This document shows positions 1-7,307 of a stretch of 7,659 nucleotides of DNA, in pieces (the stretch's first letter is position 1; every line of letters starts with the position of its first letter). This DNA comes from Bdellovibrionales bacterium. GTDB lineage: Bacteria; Bdellovibrionota_G; JALEGL01; JAGRAY01. Where the stretch lies: the NCBI GenBank assembly GCA_020434375.1, contig JAGRAY010000082.1, forward strand, positions 1 through 7,659, given 5' to 3'. The notes under the pieces were generated by a model. The model was given only the letters and a program-made list of their open reading frames with translations. It was not told the DNA's origin and ran no database searches. The translations under genes and the position numbers were made by a program.

Positions 1-1080
1 ATTCAGGATCAAGCAGAAATTGCGGTTTCTGAGGGCCTTTCTTATATTGACAAGAGACTCAAGGCAAAAAAAGAAGTCAGCACCGAACAGCCCATTCAAG
101 TCGCACTGATTGCTGTTCACCCTCAAACTGGAGGCATTAAAGCCATGATAGGAGGTCGCAATTATGCAGAATCTCAATTTAATCGCGTGACAATGGCTTT
201 TCGACAACCAGGTTCAGCGATAAAGCCATTTGTCACTGCGGTGTCTTTTTTACCAAACCAAGAAGGACGAGTTGCAGCGACGCCTGCAACCGTAATTAGT
301 GACGAGAAAGCGACATTTGCATATGCAGGACAAGAATGGTCGCCTAATAATTTTGAAAATAAATACCATGGTAACGTCACTGTGCGATTGGCTCTTCAAA
401 ACTCTTACAACGTAGCCATGGTTAATTTGGCAGCGAAGGCGGGACTTGAAAATTTGGCTGGTTTTTACCAGCGCCTGGGTTTCAAAGATGTCTTGCCTGT
501 GCCTTCGATAGCGATTGGTTCGATTGAGGTCACGCCGCTTCAGCTTGCGAGTGCATACACGATATTTCCAAATGGAGGCGTTAAGAGTGATCCTATTTCA
601 ATTTTGACCGTTACCGACAGCCATTCACAAAGACTCGAGCAAAAATCGTCAGCATATCAACGCATTATTCCCACTGAGGTCGCTTTTCTAGTAACGCACC
701 TGATGGAAGGTGTCATTGATCAGGGTACGGCAAGAAGCGCCAGACGCTTAGGTTTAAAAGGGGCCTTTGCAGGAAAAACAGGAACAACCAATGATTACAA
801 AGACAATTGGTTTGTAGGATTTAGTAAAGACTTGGTGGTGGCCATATGGGTGGGTTTTGACGATCCACAGCCTACGGGTTTAACGGGAGGATCCACAGCA
901 CTTAATATATGGACCCGGCTTATGAAAAACATTTATCGATTTGATCCCCCTAAAGAGTTTTCAGTGCCATCTGATATTGAGTGGATAGATATTGATCCCA
1001 CTTTGGGGTGCATTTCTAAATCAAAAAATGTGTTGCACGAGGCCTTTTTATCTGGAACAAAGCCAAGTAAATGTCGGTAA
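1..1080 (+). CDS. Class A penicillin-binding protein (PBP1b-like), C-terminal transpeptidase part, 5'-truncated by window edge
   Basis: The frame is open from base 1, so the gene starts upstream; 359 codons and a TAA stop are visible. This is the transpeptidase (DD-transpeptidase, beta-lactam target) domain of a bifunctional peptidoglycan synthase, which cross-links stem peptides in the periplasm. All three active-site motifs are present: S-A-I-K with the nucleophilic Ser at window codon 72 (bases 214-216), S-Y-N at codons 135-137 (403-411) and K-T-G at codons 259-261 (775-783), followed by TTNDYKDNWFVGF. The SxxK-to-KTG distance of 187 residues is normal for class A enzymes. The segment before the Ser (VALIAVHPQTGGIKAMIGGR, codons 38-57) is the usual lead-in to the domain. 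The tail carries two cysteines (codons 337 and 358) around an 'FLSGTKPSKC' ending. The glycosyltransferase domain and membrane anchor must lie outside the window. Motif wording resembles PBP1b (mrcB) more than PBP1a, but I do not assign a symbol from a partial protein. Confidence 0.95.
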   Translation: MQDQAEIAVSEGLSYIDKRLKAKKEVSTEQPIQVALIAVHPQTGGIKAMIGGRNYAESQFNRVTMAFRQPGSAIKPFVTAVSFLPNQEGRVAATPATVISDEKATFAYAGQEWSPNNFENKYHGNVTVRLALQNSYNVAMVNLAAKAGLENLAGFYQRLGFKDVLPVPSIAIGSIEVTPLQLASAYTIFPNGGVKSDPISILTVTDSHSQRLEQKSSAYQRIIPTEVAFLVTHLMEGVIDQGTARSARRLGLKGAFAGKTGTTNDYKDNWFVGFSKDLVVAIWVGFDDPQPTGLTGGSTALNIWTRLMKNIYRFDPPKEFSVPSDIEWIDIDPTLGCISKSKNVLHEAFLSGTKPSKCR

Positions 1081-1562
1081 AGTCATTAACATTGATGGGG
1101 TTTTTGTTTATTATTGCGTCATGTGCCTCAAAGGCTCCGAGTTCTTTAACCCAAACTTTATTATTTGAAGATGCTGTCAAAACCGAGAGCAATCCGAAGC
1201 GTTTGGCGTCTCATCAGGCCGTTATTCAGGGTAGAAAAGAAGCTCTTCATTATAGGTACGAGAGAGCCGCACAAGAATTTTCTAAAGCAATCGAAATCGA
1301 TCCAGAAAACCCTTACGCTTATTTTTATTTTGCGGAAGTTCGTTCAAAGGTTCAGCGATTTGAAGAAGCTGTCGAACTTTATTCACAGGCTGCAAATTAT
1401 TTTACAAACAATCCCAAATGGAAATCGCAGGCTTTAACGCTTCGAGGAGAAATTTTGGAATCCATGACAGACTATGAAAAGGCGAAACAATCCTATCAGT
1501 TGGCACTAAAAGTATTTTCTGGGAATGTGCGAGCCAAACAAGGCATCGTAAGGTTGAAATAA
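1071..1562 (+). CDS. Small TPR-repeat lipoprotein, candidate outer-membrane activator of the upstream PBP
   Basis: 163 residues. The N-terminus is a lipoprotein signal: Lys4, a hydrophobic core (LTLMGFLFII) and lipobox I-A-S-C, with Cys18 as the lipidated residue. Residue +2 is Ala, not Asp, which by the E. coli Lol rule favours sorting to the outer membrane. After a linker of about 28 residues come about three tetratricopeptide-like helical pairs (roughly 47-80, 82-115 and 118-151). The clearest segments are 'AAQEFSKAIEIDPENPYAYFYFAEV' split around residues 66-90 and 'YEKAKQSYQLALKVF' at 135-149. TPR domains mediate protein-protein contacts; no catalytic motif is seen. The ATG at 1071 overlaps the PBP stop by 10 bases. 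The later ATG at 1095 would lose the positively charged n-region, so 1071 is preferred. Upstream Shine-Dalgarno complementarity is weak (GGAAC near 1054), consistent with translational coupling. The link to PBP activation is inferred from context (compare Pseudomonas LpoP); the lipoprotein call itself is firm. Confidence 0.9.
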   Translation: MSVKSLTLMGFLFIIASCASKAPSSLTQTLLFEDAVKTESNPKRLASHQAVIQGRKEALHYRYERAAQEFSKAIEIDPENPYAYFYFAEVRSKVQRFEEAVELYSQAANYFTNNPKWKSQALTLRGEILESMTDYEKAKQSYQLALKVFSGNVRAKQGIVRLK

Positions 1563-1566
1563 AAAC

Positions 1567-2160
1567 ATGGCAGAACAACTCTCACTTTTGAATCCGAAAA
1601 AGTCGAATGAACCACGAATTGTGTATTTTGACATTGAGACACTGCGATCAGCCGTTGAGGTGGGTGGATGGTCGAATATATCAAAAATGGGCGTTGCCTG
1701 CGCGGTTTGCTATGACTCTATTGAAGATAAATATTTTGAATACGTTGAATCTCAGGTGCCAGATCTTTTGGTCAAGCTGTCGGAAGCTGATTTGATTGTT
1801 GGTTATAACATTATTCGTTTCGATTACGTGGTATTGCAAGGGTATTCTAAAGTGGATTTTTCAAGGAACCAGAGTTTTGATATTTTGGTAGATGTAACAC
1901 GCATTTTAGGTCATCGCCTTAAACTGGATTCCATTGTTCAGGCCACACTTGGCGTAGGCAAAACAGGTGATGGCCTTCAGTCTTTGCAATGGGTTAAGGA
2001 AGGTCGCTTCGATTTGATATCGGAATATTGCAAGAAAGATGTCGAACTTACCCGAGATTTATTTCTATTCGGCCTTCAAAATAAATATATTTATTATCAA
2101 AACTACGGTGAAAAGATTAAGATACCGGTTGAGTGGAGTCTTCAACAGTTAATTAAATGA
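1567..2160 (+). CDS. DEDDy-type 3'-5' exonuclease / RNase H-like protein (YprB-type)
   Basis: 197 residues, no signal peptide, so cytoplasmic. The DEDDy metal-ion nuclease motifs are all present: ExoI 'YFDIET' with Asp22 and Glu24, ExoII 'VGYNIIRFDYVVL' with Asp86, and ExoIII 'YCKKDVELTRDLF' with Tyr154 and Asp158. This family hydrolyses nucleic acid from the 3' end using two divalent metal ions held by the four acidic residues. The closest match by eye is the RNase_H_2/YprB or PolB-exonuclease-like branch of the RNase H-like fold. There is no polymerase, helicase, TPR or HRDC domain attached. The protein is about the size of the bare catalytic domain, with only a short N-terminal tail (MAEQLSLLNPKKSNEP). 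Substrate (RNA or DNA) cannot be read from the sequence. Its start lies 4 bases after the lipoprotein stop, with AAGG near 1550-1553 as a distant possible ribosome site. Its TGA stop overlaps the ATG of the next gene (ATGA, 2157-2160). Confidence 0.88.
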   Translation: MAEQLSLLNPKKSNEPRIVYFDIETLRSAVEVGGWSNISKMGVACAVCYDSIEDKYFEYVESQVPDLLVKLSEADLIVGYNIIRFDYVVLQGYSKVDFSRNQSFDILVDVTRILGHRLKLDSIVQATLGVGKTGDGLQSLQWVKEGRFDLISEYCKKDVELTRDLFLFGLQNKYIYYQNYGEKIKIPVEWSLQQLIK

Positions 2161-5100
2161 GTATGTTTTATCATTCTGTGAACAGGGTTATCCTTTGTTT
2201 AGGAATACTTTTGCTTACGATCGAGGCATCAGCGGACTCAAAAAAGTCTACGCTGAACCTTAAACACTTATTAGAGGCCGAAGCTCTTTCATCTATGCCA
2301 CAACAAGCATTAAGGCTTTCGGATCTCTATCGCCATGAAAAAGAATATAAGCAAGCAATCGGCGGTGATCTATTTGATCAATTTGTTCGATTTCTTTTTC
2401 CTATTTCGGGAAGAGAGCGGCGGACGATGTTTTTGCCACTTCCGTATTGGGGCCCCAAAAAGCCTCAATACAAGATTTTTGACTGGAAAAAATTCGAGAC
2501 TTCGCATTTTGAGTTCTTTGCCTACCCAGAGGCTATTGAAACTTTTCAACAAGTTTCAGTTTATCTTGAGGAAGACTATGAAAGAAACAACCGAACTTTT
2601 GGCGTCCAAAGTAAATTCACGAAAAAAATTCCAATTATTTTGTATCAATCTCGAAAAGACTTTGAACAGACGTTTATTGTCAGTGGTGTTGTGCCCGAGG
2701 GGCTAGGGGGAGTTACGGAGATATTTTCTTGGAAACGTGCCACATTTCCCTTTGAAGGTCAGTATCAGTTACTTGAACACGTTGCCAAGCATGAAGGAAC
2801 GCATATTTATCAAATAGCGAAAGAAGCCAAGAAGCTTCCTTTATGGTTCATCGAAGGAAATGCAGAAACAAATTCAATATACTGGGACGCAGACGCGGAA
2901 ATGATTATTCGAGACGCATTTTTAAATGGTTTCTTTTTTCCGATTAAGGATCTTTGGCGAATACAAGGTTCTTGGCTGATGTATAAAGAAGGAAATTTTA
3001 TCACCAATTTAATTTGGAAGGAATACGGAGAGGAGGGGTTTCGTAAAATATATGACAAGGCAAAAGATTTAAACTTCGAAGACAATCTTAAGAAGTCTTT
3101 AAATTTATCGATCGATGAACTTGATGTTAAAGTTCAAGCTGAACTCTCAAAAAAATACAGCCAAGAGTTAAAACGAAAAGACATCGTAGATGGTGCTCAT
3201 CAAGTCGAGTCTGGCAGGACGTTGCTTCATGCTCGAGGACCATTTTATCTTTCAGGAGGTGCAAATGGTCCCCGTATTGCGATCTATATAAACTACGTGG
3301 ATCGATTCGGAAAAGTTTATCGAGAAAAGGTTGTTTCTGATCGCGAATTTCAGACTGAATCACTTAATTATTTTAAGAAAGGTGCGTGGATGGATGGCCA
3401 GCGGGTTATCTATTCTGTCAAAAAGAATGCCCGCGATGAGATACGAATCGTAGAGTATTCTTTTAATGAAAAATCAAAAAAATTCAAATTGGGTAAACCG
3501 ATGGCTCTATCTTGGAAAGCTATCGACACAATTGAGTCACCAGTATTTGTTGGAAAAAACAAAATTGCATTTATCGGATACACGAAAGGATACTCGAATA
3601 TATATTGTGCAGATTTAAAAACGAGAAACATCGATCAAATCACCGACGATAATAAACATTATTCTCATTTAGACTATTCTCCGATCACCAAAAAACTCGT
3701 GGTTTCGCGAGAGGAAGAAAGAGCCAAAGATCAAATATTCTATAATCGAGATCTTTTCTTCGTTGATCCATTTTCAAAAAAAGTTGAAATTCTTCAGCAT
3801 ACGGCGGACGTGCGAGAAGAAATGCCTCGGTTTTCTCCCGACGGAAGTTATATCGTGTTTGTCGCTTCTGGTAAAACCATCGATTTGACCTACGATCTGT
3901 ACCTTTATCACATCGCTAATAAAACAGTGAGACGTATGAGTCGAGCCAAAGTAGGTGCTAAGAACCCACAATGGGGACAAGATTCCTCGATTTATTTTAA
4001 TAGCTATAAGGAAATGAGACCAATTGTTTATCAGACCGCATTTCCCAAGTCGTTTGATATGTTGAAACTAGCACTACCCGAACCCTCACAGACATTTCTT
4101 GTTGAAAATGACAAGCTCGTTGTGAACTCCAACGAAAAGCAAAGAGGTTTTTCTAATACATTTGAGAATGATGGTTTCATACAAACACAGCGCGCAGTTG
4201 CGTTAAAATATAAAGGGGAAGTTTTTACTTTAAAAGATGTCGCCGTATTTAAAACGAAGGCGCTCTTGAGAGTCAAGCGAGGAATGCCTGATTCTAAAAG
4301 GGTTCAAGATCAAATTAGCTACCGATATTTTTTATTGAAAGAAGATCAGGTCGAGTCTCTCGACCCTACAATGGTTGCGATAAAATTTGTACCAACTTCT
4401 ATTCGAGAAAAACTGCAAAAACACCTACAAGGCCGACCCATTATAGATGTTTGGCAGGGAGAAAGAAATCAAGTACTTGCCCTTGTTAATAACCGCCTGG
4501 CAACAGATCATACGCTATTTAAGAAAAAGTCAGATGTTTCACTCATCTATTATGATGTTGAACAAGACAAAATAAAATCATTGCCTGAAAATATTGTTGA
4601 TGAAGTTCAGCACGATATTCAATGGGTATCGTTTGTTGAGTCAAATAAGATATTGTTTGCGATTGGAGAAAAAAAGAGTGGTCCCTATCGATTGGTCCTG
4701 CTAGATCTTGAAACAAAAAAAAGTGTCGAACTAGAAGAAAAAGCGTCTCGATTTAGAGTTTCGAAAGATCATCGAATCATAGCTTGGTATAGAGAGGGTC
4801 AGCTGTTTTTTGTTGATGAGTTTCTTAAAATTAAGCCGATTTATTTGGAAAAACATATTAAGCAAAAGATCTCTGGATTTCATTTTATTGATCATGGAAA
4901 ATTTCAGGTTTTTGCATCTCGTGATACGAATTGGTTTCTTTATGAAATAGATTTACAAACAGGTAGACAAAGTTCTACATCAATCGATCATGATTCTTCT
5001 TTGATTCCCTTGCATGTGGTGATGGATGAAACGACTGGAAACGTGGTCATTCATGCAAAGCATAAAGACCGAACTAAATCGGAAGAGCTTCTTCACTGGT

Positions 5101-6719
5101 CACGAACGCAAAAAAAAATATATATTTTGTCGGATCAAGGGGAAGGTTTTAAATATAGTCGAATTCAATTTAGGCATGGCTACTTATTTTTTACGGAGCA
5201 TCGCTATCCCTTTAACAAACCCAGACAATGGGTTTGGAACGAACAGCAAAGAGATACATTCGACGAGATTTCTAAATTTAAACGTATTTCAAATGGCAGC
5301 TGGGTTATGCAAGGTTCGAGTAAACTTTTATACTACAATAAGATGCGTGGGCAAATTGAAAATATTGCCCAGGATAATGCGGGGTTTGTTTTCGATGAGG
5401 GCAAACTGTTTTATTCTGCGCCTGAGAATGATGAGTTTAAGTTGTTTTTGTACGACACGACATCAGGCCGTTATGAAAAACCTATTGTATGTGAAGATCA
5501 CTGTATTTCTCCATTGGTTCATCAGAATAAATTATTGTGGACGGAGGGTCATCAAGATAGCTGGGGTTTAAGCTATGCACCCCTCTATGATTTGAAAACG
5601 AAAGTAACTATTGGGGATCCAAAGTATCACTTGCTAAATCCAACAACTTCTGAACACGACGCAATTCTTATTGATGCAGCGAAAAAGATTGAACAGACCT
5701 ACGAAGGTGTGATTTTGAAGCGAGACGTTAAAAAGAGAGCACGTTTTATTCCTCGAACATTCAAGAATGAATTTAAACTTCAATCTTTAAGTGCGGCTGC
5801 AGCATTTGATGGATCGAATGTCAGATTTTTTGTAAGTGGATTTCTAGACAATATGTTCAGTGATCGTGGAATTTTCGTCGACAGCATTTTTCTTGGCGAT
5901 GCACGTTTCGCCACTGCAGGGTACGCAGATTTACGTTATGGTAATGCCTACACGGTGTTTTTTAATTCGCGAGACGGTATAAAAAACTTTGGTGGAGGAT
6001 ATTCCAAAACATTTCTTTTTGATCGTTTTCGAGAGGTTAATTTGTATTCGGAATTTGAAGTACAAGATTATGGAGCCGCTACTCCGGACACAAGTCGATT
6101 TGTAACGCCCGATGTGGAATATGACACATTTTACTTGTTCAAAGTTGGGGCTGCATATGGCTACGATGCGACTAGTTGGGATCTTCATGGACCTGTTAGA
6201 GGCAGTCGGTTTTTTTTCAAGGCAGAAGGAGGTATGGATGTTGGGAATCAAAATATTTCGAATTTGGATGTCAATGTTGATTATCGACTTTATCACCAGC
6301 TGCTTCCAAGATTTGGTTTTGCGCATCGAATTGTAGCGGGTACGAGTCAAGGTGATCTCCCAAATGTATTTTTAGTGGGAGGAAATATATCGTTTCGTGG
6401 TGTTGGTTTCGATGACCTGAATGGTCAGAACTACTGGGTCTTTAGTGAAGACTTGAGATTGCCTGTGTTTGATTTTGTGGGAGCTAAATTTTTTGATCCC
6501 GTTGATCAGTTTTTAGGTTTGTTTACACGGTTCTTTGATATTCGATCGGGTATTTATGCAGATATTGGACAAACTTGGTTTAATGGTGAGTCTCAAAAGT
6601 TGCGTCATTCGGTAGGGTATTTTGTCAATGTTCCAACATTGCTAGGTATTAATTTTCGATTCAATCAGGGGTTCATCGGCGAAAAAGATATTGGTATTTG
6701 GCTTGGGACAAATTGGTAA
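2157..6719 (+). CDS. Giant secreted outer-membrane protein: HExxH metalloprotease domain + beta-propeller(s) + C-terminal Omp85-like barrel
   Basis: 1520 residues. A Sec signal peptide spans residues 1-26 (Arg10, core VILCLGILLLTI, cleavage expected after ASA26). Residues of about 110-340 form a metallopeptidase domain of the peptidase MA (gluzincin) type: H212-E-G-T-H216 supplies two zinc ligands and the catalytic Glu213, and 'LPLWFIEGNAE' supplies Glu233 as the likely third ligand. Residues of about 360-1150 are beta-rich with repeated blade-end motifs of the form 'x-L-Y-x-x-D-hydrophobic-x-T' at 480-496, 579-595, 794-810, 844-860, 926-942, 976-992 and 1094-1110, plus a PD40/TolB-type 'FSPDG' at 559-563. 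The length suggests two propellers. From about 1202 to the end are amphipathic strands with the Omp85/BamA-like 'SFRGVGFDDLNG' (Arg1414-Gly1415) and 'SEDLRLPVFDF', and an aromatic last residue (Trp1520), as expected of a BAM-recognised barrel. No POTRA domain was recognised. The mature cysteines seen are C484 and the pair C1112/C1116. The start at 2157 overlaps the upstream stop; ATG at 2163 is an alternative. Molecular function is unknown; the domain assignments are by eye. Confidence 0.9.
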   Translation: MSMFYHSVNRVILCLGILLLTIEASADSKKSTLNLKHLLEAEALSSMPQQALRLSDLYRHEKEYKQAIGGDLFDQFVRFLFPISGRERRTMFLPLPYWGPKKPQYKIFDWKKFETSHFEFFAYPEAIETFQQVSVYLEEDYERNNRTFGVQSKFTKKIPIILYQSRKDFEQTFIVSGVVPEGLGGVTEIFSWKRATFPFEGQYQLLEHVAKHEGTHIYQIAKEAKKLPLWFIEGNAETNSIYWDADAEMIIRDAFLNGFFFPIKDLWRIQGSWLMYKEGNFITNLIWKEYGEEGFRKIYDKAKDLNFEDNLKKSLNLSIDELDVKVQAELSKKYSQELKRKDIVDGAHQVESGRTLLHARGPFYLSGGANGPRIAIYINYVDRFGKVYREKVVSDREFQTESLNYFKKGAWMDGQRVIYSVKKNARDEIRIVEYSFNEKSKKFKLGKPMALSWKAIDTIESPVFVGKNKIAFIGYTKGYSNIYCADLKTRNIDQITDDNKHYSHLDYSPITKKLVVSREEERAKDQIFYNRDLFFVDPFSKKVEILQHTADVREEMPRFSPDGSYIVFVASGKTIDLTYDLYLYHIANKTVRRMSRAKVGAKNPQWGQDSSIYFNSYKEMRPIVYQTAFPKSFDMLKLALPEPSQTFLVENDKLVVNSNEKQRGFSNTFENDGFIQTQRAVALKYKGEVFTLKDVAVFKTKALLRVKRGMPDSKRVQDQISYRYFLLKEDQVESLDPTMVAIKFVPTSIREKLQKHLQGRPIIDVWQGERNQVLALVNNRLATDHTLFKKKSDVSLIYYDVEQDKIKSLPENIVDEVQHDIQWVSFVESNKILFAIGEKKSGPYRLVLLDLETKKSVELEEKASRFRVSKDHRIIAWYREGQLFFVDEFLKIKPIYLEKHIKQKISGFHFIDHGKFQVFASRDTNWFLYEIDLQTGRQSSTSIDHDSSLIPLHVVMDETTGNVVIHAKHKDRTKSEELLHWSRTQKKIYILSDQGEGFKYSRIQFRHGYLFFTEHRYPFNKPRQWVWNEQQRDTFDEISKFKRISNGSWVMQGSSKLLYYNKMRGQIENIAQDNAGFVFDEGKLFYSAPENDEFKLFLYDTTSGRYEKPIVCEDHCISPLVHQNKLLWTEGHQDSWGLSYAPLYDLKTKVTIGDPKYHLLNPTTSEHDAILIDAAKKIEQTYEGVILKRDVKKRARFIPRTFKNEFKLQSLSAAAAFDGSNVRFFVSGFLDNMFSDRGIFVDSIFLGDARFATAGYADLRYGNAYTVFFNSRDGIKNFGGGYSKTFLFDRFREVNLYSEFEVQDYGAATPDTSRFVTPDVEYDTFYLFKVGAAYGYDATSWDLHGPVRGSRFFFKAEGGMDVGNQNISNLDVNVDYRLYHQLLPRFGFAHRIVAGTSQGDLPNVFLVGGNISFRGVGFDDLNGQNYWVFSEDLRLPVFDFVGAKFFDPVDQFLGLFTRFFDIRSGIYADIGQTWFNGESQKLRHSVGYFVNVPTLLGINFRFNQGFIGEKDIGIWLGTNW

Positions 6720-7307
6720 ATGGATCCCAAAAAAAAGGACTATTATTATCGATTGGCCAAAAAACGCGGTTTTGTCGCGCGTTCGGCTTTTAAGCTTGAA
6801 GCTCTTGATCAAAAATATCGGCTGTTTAATCAAGGGTACCGCGTTTTGGACCTTGGTGCGGCTCCAGGGTCATGGGTTCAATATGTCGCTCCTATTGTCA
6901 AAGAGCGCGGACTTATTGTGGCAATAGATCTGATGCCAATTGAGTTGCCATTTATCGACTACGTAAAATGTATACAGGAAGATATTGAGGTTTATCCTTT
7001 TCATTCCTTGGTGAGTGAGCATGGGCGATTCCATGTTGTGATTAGTGATGTCGCACCTCAGACAACCGGTCAACGAGAAGCCGATCATGACGCATCATTA
7101 AAATTGTGTAATCGGGTTTTTGATATTGCTTTAGAATCTCTTAAATCGGGAGGCAGTTTTGTATGTAAGATGTATCAGGGAGAAGGCACAAAGGGTTTTT
7201 TGGATCGCCTGAAACCTCATTTTAATTTGGCGAAAGTGCAGAAACCTGGTGCCTCTCGGTCAGAGAGTCGAGAGGTTTTTCTGGTGGGTATCAAATTTAA
7301 GCGTTAG
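6720..7307 (+). CDS. rlmE: 23S rRNA (uridine-2552-2'-O)-methyltransferase RlmE (FtsJ/RrmJ)
   Basis: 195 residues. RlmE transfers a methyl group from S-adenosylmethionine to the ribose 2'-OH of U2552 in the A-loop of 23S rRNA, a late step in 50S assembly. The SAM-binding motif is DLGAAPGSW at 44-52, with Asp70 closing the next strand. The K-D-K-E catalytic tetrad is complete: Lys25 (SAFKLEALD), Asp110 (ISDVAPQTTG), Lys150 (FVCKMYQGEG) and Glu185 (SRSESREVFLVG). Compared with E. coli RlmE (209 residues, first catalytic Lys at 38) the N-terminus is about 13 residues shorter; the core is intact. The ATG directly follows the TAA of the preceding gene with no spacer and in the same frame. Only a weak GGGA at 6705-6708 precedes it, so reinitiation after the upstream stop is likely. 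In E. coli rlmE sits with ftsH; here it closes an envelope operon instead. Its last 11 bases overlap the convergent glutaredoxin gene. Confidence 0.96.
   Translation: MDPKKKDYYYRLAKKRGFVARSAFKLEALDQKYRLFNQGYRVLDLGAAPGSWVQYVAPIVKERGLIVAIDLMPIELPFIDYVKCIQEDIEVYPFHSLVSEHGRFHVVISDVAPQTTGQREADHDASLKLCNRVFDIALESLKSGGSFVCKMYQGEGTKGFLDRLKPHFNLAKVQKPGASRSESREVFLVGIKFKR
7252..7280 (+). terminator. Intrinsic-terminator-like hairpin with T-tract inside the 3' end of rlmE
   Basis: A 7-base left arm CCTCTCG (7252-7258), a 10-base loop (7259-7268) and a perfect right arm CGAGAGG (7269-7275) are followed at once by TTTTT (7276-7280). The stem is GC-rich (5 of 7 pairs) for this AT-rich region. It lies about 25 bases before the rlmE stop, so it could end operon transcripts only when ribosomes are not covering it. 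It also encodes the conserved 'SRSESREVF' catalytic segment, so the symmetry may be a by-product of codon choice. On the opposite strand there is no T-tract. Confidence 0.3.

Larger units (their letters stand above)
1..7307 (+). other. Probable five-gene operon (PBP, TPR lipoprotein, exonuclease, protease-propeller-barrel protein, rlmE)
   Basis: All five genes run rightward. The junctions are a 10-base overlap (1071-1080), a 4-base gap (1563-1566), an ATGA overlap (2157-2160) and a direct TAA-ATG abutment (6717-6722). No gap can hold a promoter or terminator, so co-transcription from a promoter left of the window is the simplest reading. Promoters hidden inside coding sequence cannot be excluded, especially inside the long fourth gene. 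Confidence 0.75.

Noticed and set aside
4349..4365. Hairpin GGTCGAG-TCT-CTCGACC with 7-base perfect arms in the middle of the giant gene.
   Set aside because: No T-tract, ribosome site or gene boundary is near it; it is most likely incidental to the coding sequence, although it is GC-rich for the region.
5110..5118. Nine consecutive A in the giant gene, a possible phase-variation tract.
   Set aside because: It encodes Gln-Lys-Lys-Ile in a frame that is intact on both sides; similar short A runs occur elsewhere in this AT-rich gene, so nothing marks it as a contingency locus.
5026..5571. Rightward 181-codon open frame in another phase inside the giant gene.
   Set aside because: It overlaps the blade motifs of the propeller frame; its translation is basic and Cys-rich without recognisable motifs, typical of a shadow frame.
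5931..6350. Leftward 139-codon open frame opposite the barrel-encoding region.
   Set aside because: It is antisense to a well-supported outer-membrane barrel, has unnatural composition without a domain pattern, and lacks any start context.
6729..6737. A8 run giving an A-AAA-AAG slippery heptamer at codons 4-6 of rlmE.
   Set aside because: The -1 frame hits a stop about 55 bases later and encodes nothing recognisable, and there is no obvious stimulatory structure; it is simply a lysine-rich start.
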